Shown: positions 22,842-33,182 of the stretch, piece by piece
Position numbering within the stretch: the first letter of the stretch is position 1
Layout of the letters: each line of letters begins with the position of its first letter
Source of the DNA: Telopea speciosissima
Taxonomy: Eukaryota > Streptophyta > Magnoliopsida > Proteales > Proteaceae
Assembly: GCF_018873765.1 (NCBI RefSeq)
Contig: NC_057917.1
Location: forward strand, 54,181,464 to 54,245,463
DNA length: 64,000 nt
Reading direction: 5' to 3'
Notes under the pieces: model-generated
Told to the model about the DNA's origin: nothing
The model's input: only the letters and a program-made list of their open reading frames with translations
Database searches by the model: none
Position numbers and translations under genes: made by a program

Positions 22842-23153
22842 ATTTTGTGCATTAAAATATTTTCTCCTTCGCCACGCCACGACTTAACAGATGGACACTA
22901 ACGAGCTAGGTCTAATTATAATAGATCATAACTGTAGGGGAGGGGGGAGTAATAATTGAAAATAGAGGAGGAAAGTCTAATTAGGGCAAAGTAAAGGGGA
23001 AATGGTTCTGTTTTTTTTTTTTTTTTAATTTTTATAAAGGCTTTATTTTTGAGGTTTTTGGGCTCCTTCAGGAACTCTTTTTTTTTTTTGGGGGAGGGGG
23101 GGGGGGGGGGAAAGGGAGTTATATATTTATATTAAATTGTTGTTACATGAGAG

Positions 23154-23351
23154 TTACATTCTGTAAAATATCTTTCCATTGACAAAATAACGGAAAGTGG
23201 AACGGTTAGTTGAACCAAAATTAACTTGCTTAACTCTAGTTTCAATAATGCCAAAAACTGCCAAATGATTAGAACTAGCCCAATCAATTATTGCTCTTCT
23301 TTTTCCATGTTGGTTAATCCCCCTGGCATTCCATGCACCTACCTTGATCAT
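23154..23351 (-). pseudogene. L1 ORF2 start (endonuclease N-terminus only)
   Basis: MIKVGAWNARGINQHGKRR followed by AVFGIIETRVKQVNF is the start of an exonuclease-endonuclease-phosphatase domain (WN-x-RG-x-N and E-T-R-V motifs). Its ATG overlaps the ORF1 stop as ATGA. After about 55 codons the text leaves the family and runs into the 3' UTR. Confidence 0.75.
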
Positions 23352-24874
23352 TGGGAAGCAGCAGGAGTGGAGTTTGGCATTGGGGTACTCCGCCCCGGGC
23401 TTCTATCCCTTTCACGTAAAGAGTGTTCAATAGCCCCATCGGGCTGTTCTTCATTTCCATCTGCAACATGATTTGCTAAAGCCATGAAACGATTCCCAGC
23501 ATGCATGATAGAGGAAGGCCGAGTAGGGAGACCAATAGAAGCCACGTGTGGTGCAGGTCTGGTGTTTGCCGTTGGAATCAAACCTGGCGCACTCGTGTTA
23601 ACAACGTGTGGCACTAAAGCTGGGCCCATAGAGGAAGTAGAAGTAGGTTGAGTAACTGTTTTTGACGTGGACCCCATCTCAACTATATTAGGGCCATGAC
23701 TCTCCAACCGCCCACTACTTCTCTCCATTTGAACCAAAGAGGGATCAGTTACCTCCCGTCCGTTTCTTGCCACAACTTTTCCAACAACAGGAGTGGAGAT
23801 TGCACGTTGGGGAGTCGTAACTGCCTCTCCTCCGATAACTATCACCACACTGCCGGCAACTACAGTCACACCACCAGAAACAGTCACGCCACCACTAGTA
23901 GCAGATACTCCACCACCCTCAGTGTCACCACCTGTAGCGGTGTTATCGAACTCCGCAGGCACAGGTCTCTTTGCCCTAGATTGTCGCCGATTGGGAGCCT
24001 TCCAAGGATTATCAATCTGCAGCATCTTACCTTGGCTCTGTGACTATTGCTTTCCCGATTGGGGGCCCGAATGGTCCGTATGACCAAAGACTTTGCAAGA
24101 GCTGCAAATAGACAGAGCCCAATCATACTCAACTTTTTGCTCTATAGTTGAACCATTATCAAGCACAATTGGAATGCTATCCGGCAGACCATCAACAACA
24201 TTAACAAGAACACAAAACCAGGCAAATGATAAATGCTCACGATTTGAGGTTCTTCGGTCCACGCAGATTGGCTTTCTAAGAACGCTAGCTATTCTTCCCA
24301 AAGATTGGGTGCCCCAGAAATGAAGGTTCAAGCCATAAAGTCTCACCCAAAGGGGTAGTCTAGTCTCCTCCTTCTTGGATAGGGAAATATTTGGTGTCCA
24401 TGGACGAAGGACAAGGGGGCGAGCACCCAAAGTCCAAGGACCCTCATTCAGAATTTGAAAATTGAGATCAGTGTCCTGGAAATCAAAAATGAAAATGCCA
24501 CTTTCCAATCCAAACACTTCCACTGCTTCGACATGCACCCATTTCTCCTTAACAAAGTGCTGCATCATAGATAAAGAGGGGCAAGGTCCGAAAACAAAAC
24601 CCACTAGGGCTGATTCGCATCTACCTTTCTCATAAGCTAACTCCTCCGAACTGCAATGTGCTACCTTTTTTCCATCGACAACAGATGGCTCAATAAAAGG
24701 GATTTCATCGGCCCCATCTTGGACTTGCCCTCCTGAAAAGAGACTAGCCCAAGAGTGGGAGGAAGCCCTGCGACTGTTATCAATAGGACAGACACTATTG
24801 AATGCATGGGCTACCAGAGTGCCAGCACCGGTGGCCATTGATTGTCTATTGGCCGTTGTAGAGTGCTTCTTCAA
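23348..24874 (-). pseudogene. L1 ORF1 (DUF4283 plus zinc knuckle) with one in-frame stop
   Basis: Begins MKKHSTTANRQSMATGAG. A DUF4283-type domain follows with ALVGFVFGPCPSLSMMQHFV, WVHVEAVEVFGLESGIFIF, ILNEGPWTLGARPLVL and LPLWVRLYGLNLHFW. A knuckle-like CSSCKVFGH motif comes next. One TAG at 24046-24044 interrupts the frame; beyond it the same frame runs on for 226 codons, low-complexity and rich in Val, Thr and Gly, to a TGA at 23350-23348. Family role: RNA-binding, gag-like partner of the L1 polymerase. With a single stop the copy is not very old. Confidence 0.78.
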
Positions 24875-24999
24875 AATCGCCTACAGTGCTCTTCAAAATT
24901 GCCTTCAGTCCACTTTCTATTTACACCCAAACGAATTCCAGCTCAGCCATCCAGCGTCCTTCACGAACTATGTCATTGGCAAAAGAACACAATCAAAGT

Positions 25000-25805
25000 G
25001 GAGATGGAGAAGGGAGGCATCAAAAGTTTTTTGAAAATACCCCTTGATGACCTGGTGTGTTATATATGGTCAACGGTTTCTTCCGACGCCTATGTATTAA
25101 TTTTCGCAAAGAAGAAGCCCAATCTAAATCTTCAAATTGGGTTTGGGAGGGTTACAGTGAAATGAGTGTAGGCATGCAAAAGGTTTCCAGACACTGTGTG
25201 CAGAACCTTTTCCCATATATATAAAGGAAAAAGAGCGCTACCTGGTCGCGGAGCTCTTGTGCTCAGACATAGGAGTGAGCGAAAGTATTACCCTGCCCCC
25301 TATGAAATAAAAAATCGCATCTATGTTGATGCCGCTGTGTGCGCTCTCATTAGCCCCCATGTTAGTACAGACGACATTACATGACTAGACAACAATTTGT
25401 TGCCCAATATTACAAGGAAAAAGTATATAAAGTCTAGTCTCATGGCCCCTGCACCCAGACACAAGAATGCGTGAAATTACTGCCCCACCTTTTGTGAAAT
25501 AAAAAATCTCATCCATGTACGCTACTTGGTCGCATGGCTCTTGCACCCATATACAGGAGTACTCGAAAGTACCACCCTGTCCCTCATGAAATAAAAAATT
25601 GCATCTATGTTGATACCGTTGTGTATGCTCTCATTGGCCCCCATGCTGGTGCTAACACTACACGACCAGACAACAATCTCTTGCCCAATATTATAGAGAA
25701 AAAGAATATTTTCTCGTCGCATGGCCCCTATGCCCAAACATAGGAACATGTGAAATTACCACCCGACCTCCCATGAAATAAAAAATATTATCCATGTTGA
25801 TGCCC

Positions 25806-25837
<32 letters not shown>

Positions 25838-26111
25838 AGCGTGGTCCTTGCGCCAGTACAAGGGCCAATGGGAGCACGCGAGGATGGGATTTTCACCTTT
25901 CATGGGGGTAAGGCGGTCATTTCTCCTATGTTTGGGCACGGAAGCCACACTTTTTTCGTGTAGCCCTTGCACCAGTGTGGGAGTCAATGAGAGTGTGCAC
26001 AATAGTATCAACATGGATGGGATTTGGGATTTTTATTTCGGAGAGGTTGGGCAGTAATTTTGAGAACTCCTTTGTCTAGGCACATGAGCCACATGACCAA
26101 GTAACATAATA
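25000..26111. repeat. cluster of decayed hairpin-MITE relatives
   Basis: Recurring phrases 'tggtcgc(a/g)', 'cagacata(g/a)ga', 'catgaaataaaaaat(c/t)', 'gttgatgccgctgtgtgcgc' and 'caacaatttgttgcccaata' appear in about four rounds between 25208 and 25790, and a further related block lies at 25838-26110. They share words with the complete hairpin repeats at 40688-40866 and 42229-42363. Open frames here (for example 25196-25384 and 25534-25743) are repeat translations, not genes. Confidence 0.6.
25807..25836. repeat. (TG)n microsatellite
   Basis: About 15 TG dinucleotides at the junction of two MITE-like blocks. Confidence 0.9.
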
Positions 26112-26212
26112 TACGCTAGCTCCTCCCCGTGTCTATCTCTCTCCTCCCACAATACATGGCAGATTCAAAAGAAAGAGGAGAGAGATAGACATAGGGAGGC
26201 ACGCTAGCATAC
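26112..26212. repeat. short hairpin MITE
   Basis: The left arm 'gctagctcctccccgtgtct' with 'atctctctcctc' is the inverse of the right arm 'gaggagagagatagacatag' with 'ggaggcacgctagc', with few mismatches and a ~25-base loop. No coding content. Confidence 0.8.
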
Positions 26213-26930
26213 ACTATGCATTTTGACATCGTTCTTTTTCTTCTTTGGGAGTAGTATGTGCTTTCCAAACTACACTGAAGTTGGCAAGAGTCAACTAAAG
26301 AGAAAGAAAAAAAAATTGTACTACAATTGAACGAGTAGAAGAAGAGCAAATGAGCCATGTAAAAGGTGAGAAGAAGAAAGATAATCAATCAAAGCCCAAG
26401 GGAACCATCACTGGCTAACAAAATCAACCATCATCCAACAATGCAATTGTCCAACTGACAAAGTAACCACCTCTCAACCCTGGTGTCATCTTCACCCTCC
26501 AATTTGTTTAGTGTCACCATTCAGTGTTTTCATTGAGTTCTCATCAGCAAATCAACGTAATATTGTTTTAATTCCACTCGACCTATGTACAATAGGTGGT
26601 ATATATTGCGATGTAAACGGATAGTTGAAAATCTATATTCGATTTTTGTTTGTATCTGTTTAAGGAAATACGTAATTGAAAGTGGATGCGCATATAAATA
26701 TTTCAATTCAAACTAGATGTTATCTATCTGTTTAGGTTTGATCATAAAAATATGATTAAATAATTATTTATAAATAATATTTTATAATATTGAAAGGGAT
26801 AAATCTCATGTAAATACCAGGGAATAAGGTTTGATCCTATTCATAGGGATTCCGTAAATATTCCATTTCAAAAATACAAAGTTCAAAACTATTGGGACTT
26901 TTTTAGGAGTTTGGATGCAATAACTAACTC
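26213..26930. other. intergenic, AT-rich
   Basis: No gene. Bases ~26600-26790 ('gatgtaaacggatagttgaa') resemble the hAT-like element at 54833-55096. Bases from ~26815 may already be plastid DNA upstream of ndhB. Confidence 0.4.
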
Positions 26931-27350
26931 ATGATCTGGCATTGTACAGAATGAAAACATCATTCTTGATTCTACAAGAATTTTTATGAAAGCGTTTCAT
27001 TTGCTTCTCTTCCATGGAAATTTTATTTTTCCAGAATGTATCCTAATTTTTTGTCTAAATCCTCTTTTGATGATTGATTCAACCTCTGATAAAAAAGATA
27101 TACCTTGGTTACATTTAATCTTTTCAACAAGTTTAATAATGAGCATAACGATTCTATTATTCCGATGGAAAGAATAACTTATGATTAGCCTTTCAGGAAA
27201 TTTCCAAACGAACAATTTCAACGAGATCTTTCAATTTCTTATTTTACTATGTTTAACTCTATATATTCCTCTATCTGTAGAATACATTGAATGTACAAAA
27301 ATGACTATAATAGAGTTTTCGTTATTCGTACTAACAATATTTTCTTATTG
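26931..27350 (+). pseudogene. nuclear plastid insertion (NUPT): ndhB 5' part
   Basis: Reads as the start of chloroplast NADH dehydrogenase subunit 2. After ATGATCTGGCAT with one extra T come a run translating to [20 protein letters not shown], then [20 protein letters not shown] and [10 protein letters not shown], a stop, and [19 protein letters not shown] and [15 protein letters not shown], ending near 27350. The frame has a 1-base insertion near the start, stops and many substitutions, and the rest of ndhB is missing, so it is an old non-functional plastid transfer to the nucleus. Confidence 0.88.
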
Positions 27351-28430
27351 ACACCCCTCAAAGTGTCTAATAAGATAAGGGAAAGATCCCAAGAAGATTT
27401 AAATCTTTCCTAAAAAATGTCATTTGAATTGACTCCTTAAATCTTAACGATTGAATATGAATGAACTATTATGATTTCGAACAAGTTGTCATGGTGAAAT
27501 TATTAAAATACCTTTATCAATTCACAATATATTACAAATAATTAAATAAAAAGTTAAAAAAAGGATTGATGAGGATATCTATGTAATTTCAGCTATGATA
27601 CTTCAACATTAACCTTAGTGAGGTAGGGGATTCAGCCCTTCACTTTCTTGTCTTCTCCAATTCTTTGCCGCTCAAAGCAGATAGCACCACTCTCTCCAGA
27701 CTCACGACCATCTCCACTAGGTATGTAAATTGGTCAGCCAAAAATTCATATTCGATTCGTATTTGAAATTATTTAAGCAAATTCGTACCTAAAAAATCGA
27801 TTTCTGAAAATTATCCGAATCCATTTGAAAACTAATTGGAGCAGTCCAAGTGTTATGCTAAGTTTGTATTTTTGGTTGATGGAGGCTTGTAATTCTTCTT
27901 CCACGTGTTCCACATGAAATGAAGAGATACTTGCTTACCTAAAAAAAAAATTGAAAAAATAACGTTAGCATTATATTAACAGCATAATGACATTTGTCTT
28001 TGGAGGTCAAAGAACCGTACAACTATCAATGGCCATAAATATGGGGTTACGCCATAAATATGAGTTACATATCTACGACTGGTTGAAAATATCCCCCATT
28101 GTTGTGCCACACCTGATGGACACCATCCAAAAAAAAAAAAAAATCATGCAAAAGATAAAGGTTGGAGTTTTCTTTGCCTAGGCATAAAAGTGTACAAAAG
28201 TACCACACTGCCCTTATGAAAAGACCAAAATCCTACCCAAGACTATGTGTGAACATTTGCCAGTACACATGCAGGCTCTAGAGACCCAGACATCGATCTT
28301 CTTCTTTTATTATTATTATTATGTGATAAGTCTTTTTTTTTTTTTGAGTAAATATATGTTTGAAGTCTTTGCAACCAAGCCATTGTTGCTGGAAAGATAA
28401 ATCACTTGCCTCAGATCCTCACCCATTACC
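27351..28430. other. intergenic
   Basis: AT-rich, no supported gene. 27715-27860 is another fragment of the 'gtatgtaaattgg'/'attcgattcgta' repeat type. Poly-A runs near 27935 and 28128 look like retroposon tails but no bodies could be assigned. Confidence 0.4.
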
Positions 28431-28639
28431 AACCCCAGCGGAATTCGATCCGAAAAAACCTCTGTATAATCAAGTGAGGTGAGGAAACCCTTTCCAGTTC
28501 CCGTCCCTTTCTCTCCATCTTTAATTTTTCCAAGAGTTGACTTTATATTGACTTCCAAAAGAAGACCTAAAAAAAAACAAAACGGTTCTCAAGTCTTCCC
28601 CCCAGCTTCTTTCATCGGTTACTGAATTTTCAGTGCTTT

Positions 28640-28800
28640 TATGATCTGAGTAATATGGGGTAGGCCATGGAACCAGATCCTCTCCAACGCACATCTGATG
28701 ACTGGGTAACATACTGAGATGCATGTCGGATGCGCTTGCCCTCTAATGCGTGTTGGATGCACTGATGTGTTGGGGAGGATTTGGGTCTGCAGGCTCATGG
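28640..28800. repeat. MITE-like inverted block
   Basis: 'cagatcctctccaacgcaca' on the left and 'gtgttggggaggatttg' on the right are inverted in part, with repeated 'gttggatgc'/'gtcggatgc' words between. It resembles the hairpin elements at 34904-35302 in its 'gatcctct' outer words. No gene. Confidence 0.5.
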
Positions 28801-30311
28801 TGAGGTATTAGGTGATACGTATCGATTTTGCTAGTCAACAATTCTAATAATGTATCAGTGAAACGATGCGGACAAAAGATAAAACAGTCAAAACCCATTT
28901 AAAAAAAAATTAAGAGCAAATTTGTCCATGACCACCATAAGCCGGACCTGACTCCTATCCTGCCGTGGCAGGAGCTAGACAGACCAGTGTTTGGAAACCA
29001 CCTTAAAAACAGGGGTGGTCATTCCACATGTGGGGTCCAGATGAGATCCATCTGTGAAATGACCACCCCATCCCTATTTTTTTTTTATTGTGTTTAACGG
29101 GGTTGAATAATTCAGCTTCCACCACGGCTGGGCTGGACAAAATCCTTTTTCCTAAAAACCATGTGTGGGGCCATATATACCTCTTCCAATACTCTAAATA
29201 ACCCAACCCAACCACCTTGTGGTTTCCTTCATCCAACTTTCCTACTTCCCAATGTTTCCTTGGGACCCTCCTATCGTGCTTGATGACATCAACGATTGAG
29301 CCTGTCACTACGTGGGGAGTTTGAGTGAGAAATTCCCCCTTCCTTCCCCCCCACCCTTCTCTCTCTCAAACACATTTACACACAAAAATCAACTCAACCC
29401 CACCAGCTTATGATATAAGTAAGAGCATAAGCTTTACTTTATTTTTATTCTTTCTCTTTGTGGAAAGAGGTTGGTAAGCAATTCCCAATCTCAATTGAAT
29501 CATCACGGGCATCGTTGAGACTGTTTGGGACTCCTTGTTCATCCCTTGGAGGCTGGAGCGTTGCCTTGCCTTCTGTGTTCGTTTACTTGAGAAGCTCTAT
29601 CTATCCACCTAATAAAACCTTGAATTTTGGATTAGACCCTCCAACATGTTAGCATTGAGTTCCTCTCCAGGGAGACCAGCACTCCTAAGGTCGTTGGGTT
29701 GTGTCGCACATATTCCTAGGTGTGCACCGAGATGTGTGCGTTTGGGCACTCCCTAGGTACTGAGCTCTGTGGAGAGGGATCTAACATGTTATTAGTGAAG
29801 GTTAAGCCTAATCTCAATTTAATTCTAGAAGTAATAGTGATTCTTCCCCAATATTGACGATTGGGAGCGGGTAATTTTATACTTTTAAGGGTTAGGATTT
29901 CTCTATATTTTACTGTGCTAAACGTTGGAATAGTGGAAACTCATCTTATTGATCCAATGTTTATGACTCTTCTATGCTCAAATTCATATGTGAAAGAAAA
30001 AGGTTGAACTGATCAATCCCCACAACGCTACAGATATTGAATATCATCCATCAATCAGTTAAACACCAAAAATGAATAAGCTCCACTGCGATTTCTGATA
30101 GCTAGAGAAGAAACAATTTCAATTAACTACGAAAAAAACAATTCATTTTTAAAAGATGAACAGAAACAATGTACATTCAACTTCTCCAATTTAAATATTG
30201 TTGTTACGATCGACCTACATTCTAAAACAATTGAGACAACAAAAAAAAAAACAAAAAATAGAGACCTACTTTAGCTTTGTTTTAAATATTCCCCTTTCTT
30301 TGCTTCTGTAA

Positions 30312-31274
30312 TTATCCATGGAAGCTGCAGAAACGAGGTTTCTGGTCGGTCTCTGTTGCCGAATTGTTGGAAGAAGATGCACGCTCAGCTGCCAGCCCAG
30401 CAGGCCTATTACTAGTAATGAAAGAGACAGACTTGATAACTTCATCATTATCGTCTTCCATGGATGATGACACTGGCATCTCGTTCAGATCAAAATCTAA
30501 CATCACACGCCCTGTCTTACTGATGATATCCTCCGGCGGCGCCGATGCCACGGAGCTGGACGGAGCTGTTTCGGCTGTGCTCATCCAATGACACCTCTGG
30601 TGGCCTCCAAGGGCCTGACCCGTCTGGAATGTCTTGTTGCAAATTTTGCAGGGATAGGACGACGACTGTGTTTGTGAATCTGATTCTTCTTCTTCTTCTT
30701 CATCATCAGTAATCTTATGGCTTGACCTGTGTCCACCTAAGGCTTGGTGCGAGGTGAAGGTTTTATTGCAAGTCCTGCACTTGAATCTATCCGACAAAGT
30801 CGCTGTCGTTGTCAATGGCTGCTGCTTGTAATCAATCGGACCCATCTCTACGACTCTCTCCAGATCTCTGAGCTTCATCTTTTTCTTCTTCTTCATCTTC
30901 AGCTTCTTCAACTTTTGACCCAAAACCATCTCAAACATGCAAGAGAGCTGATCGGACTGATCTGGTTGACCTCGGATGAGTGAGCTGCAATCAGTACTGG
31001 TCTTGCTACACGAATCTCCCTCCTCCTCCTCCTCTAATCTCCCGCTGCTCGGTGAAGTGATTGAAAGCTTCATGGGTAAGGGTTTAGGTAGGTATTTTGA
31101 GTTTTGTACACCATCTGACTGTGATATTGACTCCTCGTCGTCTTCGCTTTTTCGCTTCTTTGACAAATTCCCCAAGGTTTGAATAGGATCTTCAATTCTG
31201 TTTCTGTAAGAGTTTGAATGTGATTTGCTGTTAGCAAGCATCATAAGCTGATAGGCGGCTTCCATGTCGGGCAT
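30312..31274 (-). CDS. ZAT-like C2H2 protein, C-terminal half of split copy A (320 aa)
   Basis: Begins MPDMEAAYQLMMLANSKSHS; this Met is internal in the intact paralogue at 36250-38076. It contains an NLS-like KKLKMKKKKKMK (about 123-134), two fingers of the plant QALGGH type (about 165-187, FKCRTCNKTFTSHQALGGH; about 208-229, YPCKICNKTFQTGQALGGH) and an EAR-type repression motif DFDLNEMP (about 260-267). It overlaps the N-terminal ORF by 44 bases in another frame. As a separate protein it would keep paired fingers plus repressor motif, the usual layout of two-fingered C1-2i ZAT proteins, but nothing here shows an independent promoter. It may simply be the dead 3' half of a frameshifted gene. 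Confidence 0.7.
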   Translation of the reverse strand: MPDMEAAYQLMMLANSKSHSNSYRNRIEDPIQTLGNLSKKRKSEDDEESISQSDGVQNSKYLPKPLPMKLSITSPSSGRLEEEEEGDSCSKTSTDCSSLIRGQPDQSDQLSCMFEMVLGQKLKKLKMKKKKKMKLRDLERVVEMGPIDYKQQPLTTTATLSDRFKCRTCNKTFTSHQALGGHRSSHKITDDEEEEEESDSQTQSSSYPCKICNKTFQTGQALGGHQRCHWMSTAETAPSSSVASAPPEDIISKTGRVMLDFDLNEMPVSSSMEDDNDEVIKSVSFITSNRPAGLAAERASSSNNSATETDQKPRFCSFHG

Positions 31275-32148
31275 AGGGTATTGCTCCTCCGAAGCCGAAG
31301 TCGAAGCCGAAGCGGAAGCGGATGGGGGAGGAACAACAGCATGGATGGCTTTGCTGCCTCTTTTCCCAGTGGCGGACCAGCTGGAGAAGATTAAGAGCTG
31401 AGCGAACGGTGGTGGTGGTGGAAAGGGAAGAACCTATCTGATCATCTCTCAAGTTAATTGTTTTTAACTTTCCGGGATGGTGATAGACACCACAAGAATC
31501 TTTATCTGATTGAATGGTGGCGGAGGAAATGCTAGTGCTCTTCTTGAGTCCTGTTGCAGCAGCAGCAACTGGTAATGGGGGTGGAGATGGAGATGAAGAT
31601 GGTGGCGGAGGCGGTGGGGGCTGAATTCCTCTCCATGCCCTCTCGGGATGACATCTCATGTGACCGAACAACGATTTCATCGATTGGAACTTTTTTCCAC
31701 AAAGATAACAGCTAGGGTTGCTGCTGCGCTCATCAATCATCGTCTTTGTCTTCGAGTTCATGGGCCCACCAGGTGAGGCATAACCGCCACCATTGCACGA
31801 TTTCTTGGTGTTGGTGTCAGAGATTGGGAAGTTATCTTGGAGTTGAAGCTGCGCCTGCTTCTCCTGCACCTGAGTCTGTGCCTGTGGGTGTGCGTGAATC
31901 CTCATGTGACCTCCCAGAGCCTTTCCTGATCCGAAGCCCTTTTTGCAGACCTTGCATATTCGATTCTCCTTTCCTGAGCTTCGGTTGTGGTTCTGGCCCT
32001 CTTCTATGAGCTTGATCTGTAGGGCTTTCTTGGTAGGTGACACCGATCGTTCCGATGACCCAGACCCAAACCCAGAAAGATTATTGGGTTTTTGCTCGCT
32101 CTCTCGCAAGAATTGTTCATGGTGATCTGAGCTCTTCCGTTCATCCAT
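31231..32148 (-). CDS. ZAT-like C2H2 protein, N-terminal half of split copy A (305 aa)
   Basis: Starts MDERKSSDHHEQFLRES, as in copy B. Two C2H2 fingers: RICKVCKKGFGSGKALGGH (about 65-85) and SCYLCGKKFQSMKSLFGH (about 147-167), then a proline-rich run. Near 31381-31398 it departs from copy B: between 'gctctt' and 'aaaag' it has 39 bases where copy B has 50, a net loss of 11. The final ~60 residues (SHPCCCSSPIRFRFGFDFGF and on) are therefore out-of-frame text, and the EAR motif and the last two fingers are lost from this frame. The start codon is supported by conservation with copy B. A transcript with a small intron could in principle repair the frame. Confidence 0.7.
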   Translation of the reverse strand: MDERKSSDHHEQFLRESEQKPNNLSGFGSGSSERSVSPTKKALQIKLIEEGQNHNRSSGKENRICKVCKKGFGSGKALGGHMRIHAHPQAQTQVQEKQAQLQLQDNFPISDTNTKKSCNGGGYASPGGPMNSKTKTMIDERSSNPSCYLCGKKFQSMKSLFGHMRCHPERAWRGIQPPPPPPPSSSPSPPPLPVAAAATGLKKSTSISSATIQSDKDSCGVYHHPGKLKTINLRDDQIGSSLSTTTTVRSALNLLQLVRHWEKRQQSHPCCCSSPIRFRFGFDFGFGGAIPYARHGSRLSAYDAC

Positions 32149-32600
32149 GAAGAAGAATAGGAATAATCGAGAGAAAGGTAAAAGAATGATAATAATAAAA
32201 AAGGGTCTGACGAAGCAGCTTAGGTCAACCCATAGATTACGATTCGATTCGATTCGATTAGATTAGATTTAACCCAAAAAAGAAGACAGAAAGAGAGAAG
32301 TGAGTGAAAGACGAAACGGACTGCAAGTGCGCAGCTGAGACTTGGACGACTGAAGTATAAAAAGGAGGAGTTGAAACAGAAAAGACGGAGAAGATCAATC
32401 AATAGCTGAAAAAGGAAAACAGAAGCAGAGTTACATTGTTTAAGAAGACAATCGAGTCAAAAAAAAAAAAATAAAAAAATTTGTCTGCAGATAATCTCGT
32501 CAATGGAGTGGAGCTGAAGAAGAAGAAGATTGAAAAAGAAAGGAAGCATCCAATATTAGAAGAGAGACAGTAACTGCGACTGACTAATGGTCACGTTCAT
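32149..32600 (-). promoter_or_regulatory. 5' flank/UTR of ZAT-like copy A
   Basis: Conserved with the flank of copy B (38077-38480), including 'acgattcgattcgattcgat' at 32239 against 'acgattcgattggattcgat' at 38148 and 'aagaagacagaaagagag'. Likely 5' UTR and proximal promoter. No TATA box can be fixed by eye on the minus strand. Confidence 0.5.
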
Positions 32601-33031
32601 TCTCCCTCCGCCTCATTCATCCTAATATTATTTTCTTGCCTCTTATTCCGTTTGTTTTTTCTAGCCCATTCTTGTTGAAGGATATGACTCTCTGCCTTTA
32701 ACTCCAAACAATGAATCGAATCAAACACGCAAAGGATAATTATCAAATTAAAAAGCAGACGCGGACTTTTCAGATCTTGCTTTTTGAATTTCCTGATTTA
32801 AAATATTTTTTTTTTTTTTTTTTTTTTTTTGGGGTAGAACTTATTTTAATCTTTTAATGTTACAATAAAGGATTTAATTCCCATGTTGTTTATATATATG
32901 TAGGAAAAAACTAATCCCGCGCTCTTTCACAATTTCGTCTTATAATCCTTCACCTCCTCTCCCAATCCCACTCACTCCAATTTTTCTTTAATTCTCTTTT
33001 TTATTTTATTTTATTTTATATTATTTATTTA

Positions 33032-33182
33032 TTATGGAAAACGATCTCTACTTGGTGGTGTTTTCTACGCCCGAGCATCGTGAAGTGACACCTTTGCCCC
33101 CTGGATAGATACCCAAACGTGCTCTCCCATTGGCCCAAACACTTGTATAGAAACCATGCAACCAAATAGAGATCTCTTGCCC
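33032..33182. mobile_element. MITE-like insertion present only in copy A
   Basis: Flanked by 'attatttattta' at 33020-33031 and 33183-33194. The paralogous place in copy B (about 39030-39045, 'atatttatttatttatagg') has a single copy and no insert, i.e. an empty site. The arms 'gatctctacttggtggt' and the inverse of 'accaaatagagatc' are partly inverted and it shares words with the 40688-40866 hairpin family. Confidence 0.65.

Larger units (their letters stand above)
20700..22995. mobile_element. second Pack-type element, carrying an EIN3-like fragment, with nested MITE
   Basis: The left end ('tttcctccctggactttcaa' then 'ttattatactcggacccc') is matched in reverse by the right end (about 22930-22990, reading 'tttcctcctctattttcaat' then 'tattactcccccc' on the minus strand). 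Next to the right end, the stretch 'gggtcatgttacatg' with neighbouring 'gagttgcagag' is shared with the right arm of 16841-18249, so the two belong to related families. The interior holds an EIL gene start and a minisatellite. A hAT-like MITE (22274-22841) splits the right arm. Ends are approximate because both are T-rich. Confidence 0.6.
23085..24970 (-). mobile_element. L1-clade LINE, internally deleted
   Basis: Minus strand: ORF1 (24874-23348, one premature stop), the first ~60 codons of ORF2 (from 23351), then a jump directly to a 3' UTR-like stretch and a C/A-rich tail (23085-23115 on +). Most of the endonuclease and all of the reverse transcriptase and RNase H are missing. A possible imperfect target duplication is 'agttcctgaaggag' after the tail (about 23070) against 'agttcgtgaaggac' (about 24957-24970), 12 of 14; this places the 5' end only tentatively. 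Confidence 0.75.

Noticed and set aside
23696-24083. Plus-strand ORFs opposite the L1 ORF1
   Set aside because: Shadows of the Val/Thr-rich tail of L1 ORF1 on the minus strand.
25208-25836. CRISPR-like array or satellite
   Set aside because: Repeats are long, diverged and irregularly spaced, in a plant nuclear genome; they are MITE relatives.
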